Assembly: GCA_017428585.1 (NCBI GenBank)
Contig: JAFRQN010000260.1
Span: 1 to 6,730, forward strand
Source: Bacteroidota bacterium
GTDB lineage: Bacteria > Bacteroidota > Ignavibacteria > Kapaibacteriales > UBA2268
DNA length: 6,730 bases
Direction: 5' to 3'
In this document: positions 6,060 to 6,730 of the stretch, piece by piece
How positions within the stretch are numbered: the first letter of the stretch is position 1
Layout of the letters: the number at the start of each line of letters is the position of its first letter
Made by a program: the position numbers and the translations under genes
The notes under the pieces: model-generated
The model's input: only the letters and a program-made list of their open reading frames with translations
Told to the model about the DNA's origin: nothing
The model's database searches: none

Positions 6060-6719
6060 ATGAGAAGAAGTACTTTTATAATTGTTTTTATTTTATTTAT
6101 TATCAATCTTGATTTTTTATATTCTCAATTCCCGCAAATTACATTTAAGCCAAGTAAGGGAACAGAATTAACAAGTGAAGATGTTGATAATATTCTAAAA
6201 GAAAATAATTTGGCAAGAGACGATAGATTTGAATGTATTATTGATAATTCCGTTGTTAAAATTAAAAGCAGCGCTTTTTCTGAATGCAAAGGTATGCAGA
6301 AAGTTGTTTTTTCTGAATCTTTGAATGAGATTGGAAGCTCTTCTTTTAAACATTCTTCTGAATTAACTACAGTTGTATTTCCATCTAATTCTAAATTAAA
6401 TAAAATTGATTCATCTTGTTTTAGAGGTACTTCTATTGAAGAGGTTGTTTTTCCAAAAACATTAAAGAAAATCGGCAGTTTCTTGTTTAATGAAGTTTTA
6501 GATATTACATTGCAAAAATTGGCGTTTCAATCAAAAGAACCGCCTGTTTTTGAAACTGGATTTGTTGTCAGCTTAACGGATTATATTATGGCTGATACGC
6601 CTTTGATTGTTAATGTTCCAAAAGGTTCAAAAAAGAAATATATTAACAGCATTAAAAAAAGTGTTGAAAAAAGCGGTTTGAAATTTCAACCAGAATCTAT
6701 TAATATTATTGAAGAATAA
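6060..6719 (+). CDS. Exported small leucine-rich-repeat protein (BspA / LRR_5 type)
   Basis: No gene name is recognised. The 219-residue product starts with a typical signal peptide: MRRST, then a hydrophobic core of about 6-21, with likely cleavage near S22-Q23. There is no lipobox cysteine, so a secreted, periplasmic or surface protein is expected rather than a lipoprotein. After an uncharacterised segment (about 24-66) come three clear repeats of the BspA/TpLRR type and a degenerate fourth, starting at I68, I91, I116 and I138 and 23, 25 and 22 residues apart. Typical pieces are SAFSECKGMQKVVF (71-84), IGSSSFKHSSELTTVVFP (91-108) and IEEVVFPKTLKKIGS (126-140). The tail VPKGSKKKYINSI (186-198) resembles the usual ending of such proteins. 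Such repeats serve adhesion or protein contacts in Treponema and Bacteroidetes members; here that is inference. It lies 25 bp after ruvA and may share its message. No terminator is seen in the last 11 bases of the window. Confidence 0.85.
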   Translation: MRRSTFIIVFILFIINLDFLYSQFPQITFKPSKGTELTSEDVDNILKENNLARDDRFECIIDNSVVKIKSSAFSECKGMQKVVFSESLNEIGSSSFKHSSELTTVVFPSNSKLNKIDSSCFRGTSIEEVVFPKTLKKIGSFLFNEVLDITLQKLAFQSKEPPVFETGFVVSLTDYIMADTPLIVNVPKGSKKKYINSIKKSVEKSGLKFQPESINIIEE

Positions 6720-6730
6720 TAAAAATATAA

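Noticed and set aside
1..6730. Mobile element, prophage, CRISPR or defence system
   Set aside because: There are no transposase or integrase genes, no spaced repeat array and no terminal inverted repeats, and all six genes look native with similar AT-rich codon use.

Overview
The window is AT-rich bacterial chromosome carrying six complete genes, all on the + strand and closely spaced. The gene set and base composition fit a spirochaete of the Brachyspira type. The points for this are very AT-rich DNA, TAA-dominated stops, standard use of TGG for Trp (which argues against Mycoplasma), a murein pathway gene, a long fold-III arginine decarboxylase, a short-form ThiC, and a secreted BspA/Treponema-type leucine-rich-repeat protein. 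The genus is an inference from general knowledge, not a database match.

Layout: murG (37-1125) makes lipid II for peptidoglycan. A 176-bp AT-rich gap follows, then an orphan OmpR/PhoB-type response regulator (1302-1985). After a 149-bp AT-rich gap comes a tight run of four genes: speA, arginine decarboxylase (2135-4042); thiC, HMP-P synthase (4097-5410); ruvA, Holliday-junction binding subunit (5438-6034); and a small exported leucine-rich-repeat protein (6060-6719). The gaps within this run are 54, 27 and 25 bp, so co-transcription from a promoter upstream of speA is likely, possibly with an extra promoter before ruvA. The products share no single pathway (polyamine, thiamine, recombination, surface protein). 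Usual partners (speB, other thi genes, ruvB/ruvC, the rest of the mur/dcw cluster, a histidine kinase) are not in view.

The most notable observation is the response regulator. Its receiver domain has Glu where the phosphoacceptor Asp should be, and Ser in place of one acidic-pocket residue, while the rest of the fold and the DNA-binding domain look intact. This points to a phosphorylation-independent regulator. The non-coding gaps before it and before speA share several short AT-rich words in the same order, and the gap before thiC has an 8-bp direct repeat with an 11-bp period. These are possible but unproven targets. thiC also lacks the TPP riboswitch that commonly precedes it. No mobile element, CRISPR array, RNA gene or clearly new multi-gene system was seen; most of the window is ordinary housekeeping DNA.
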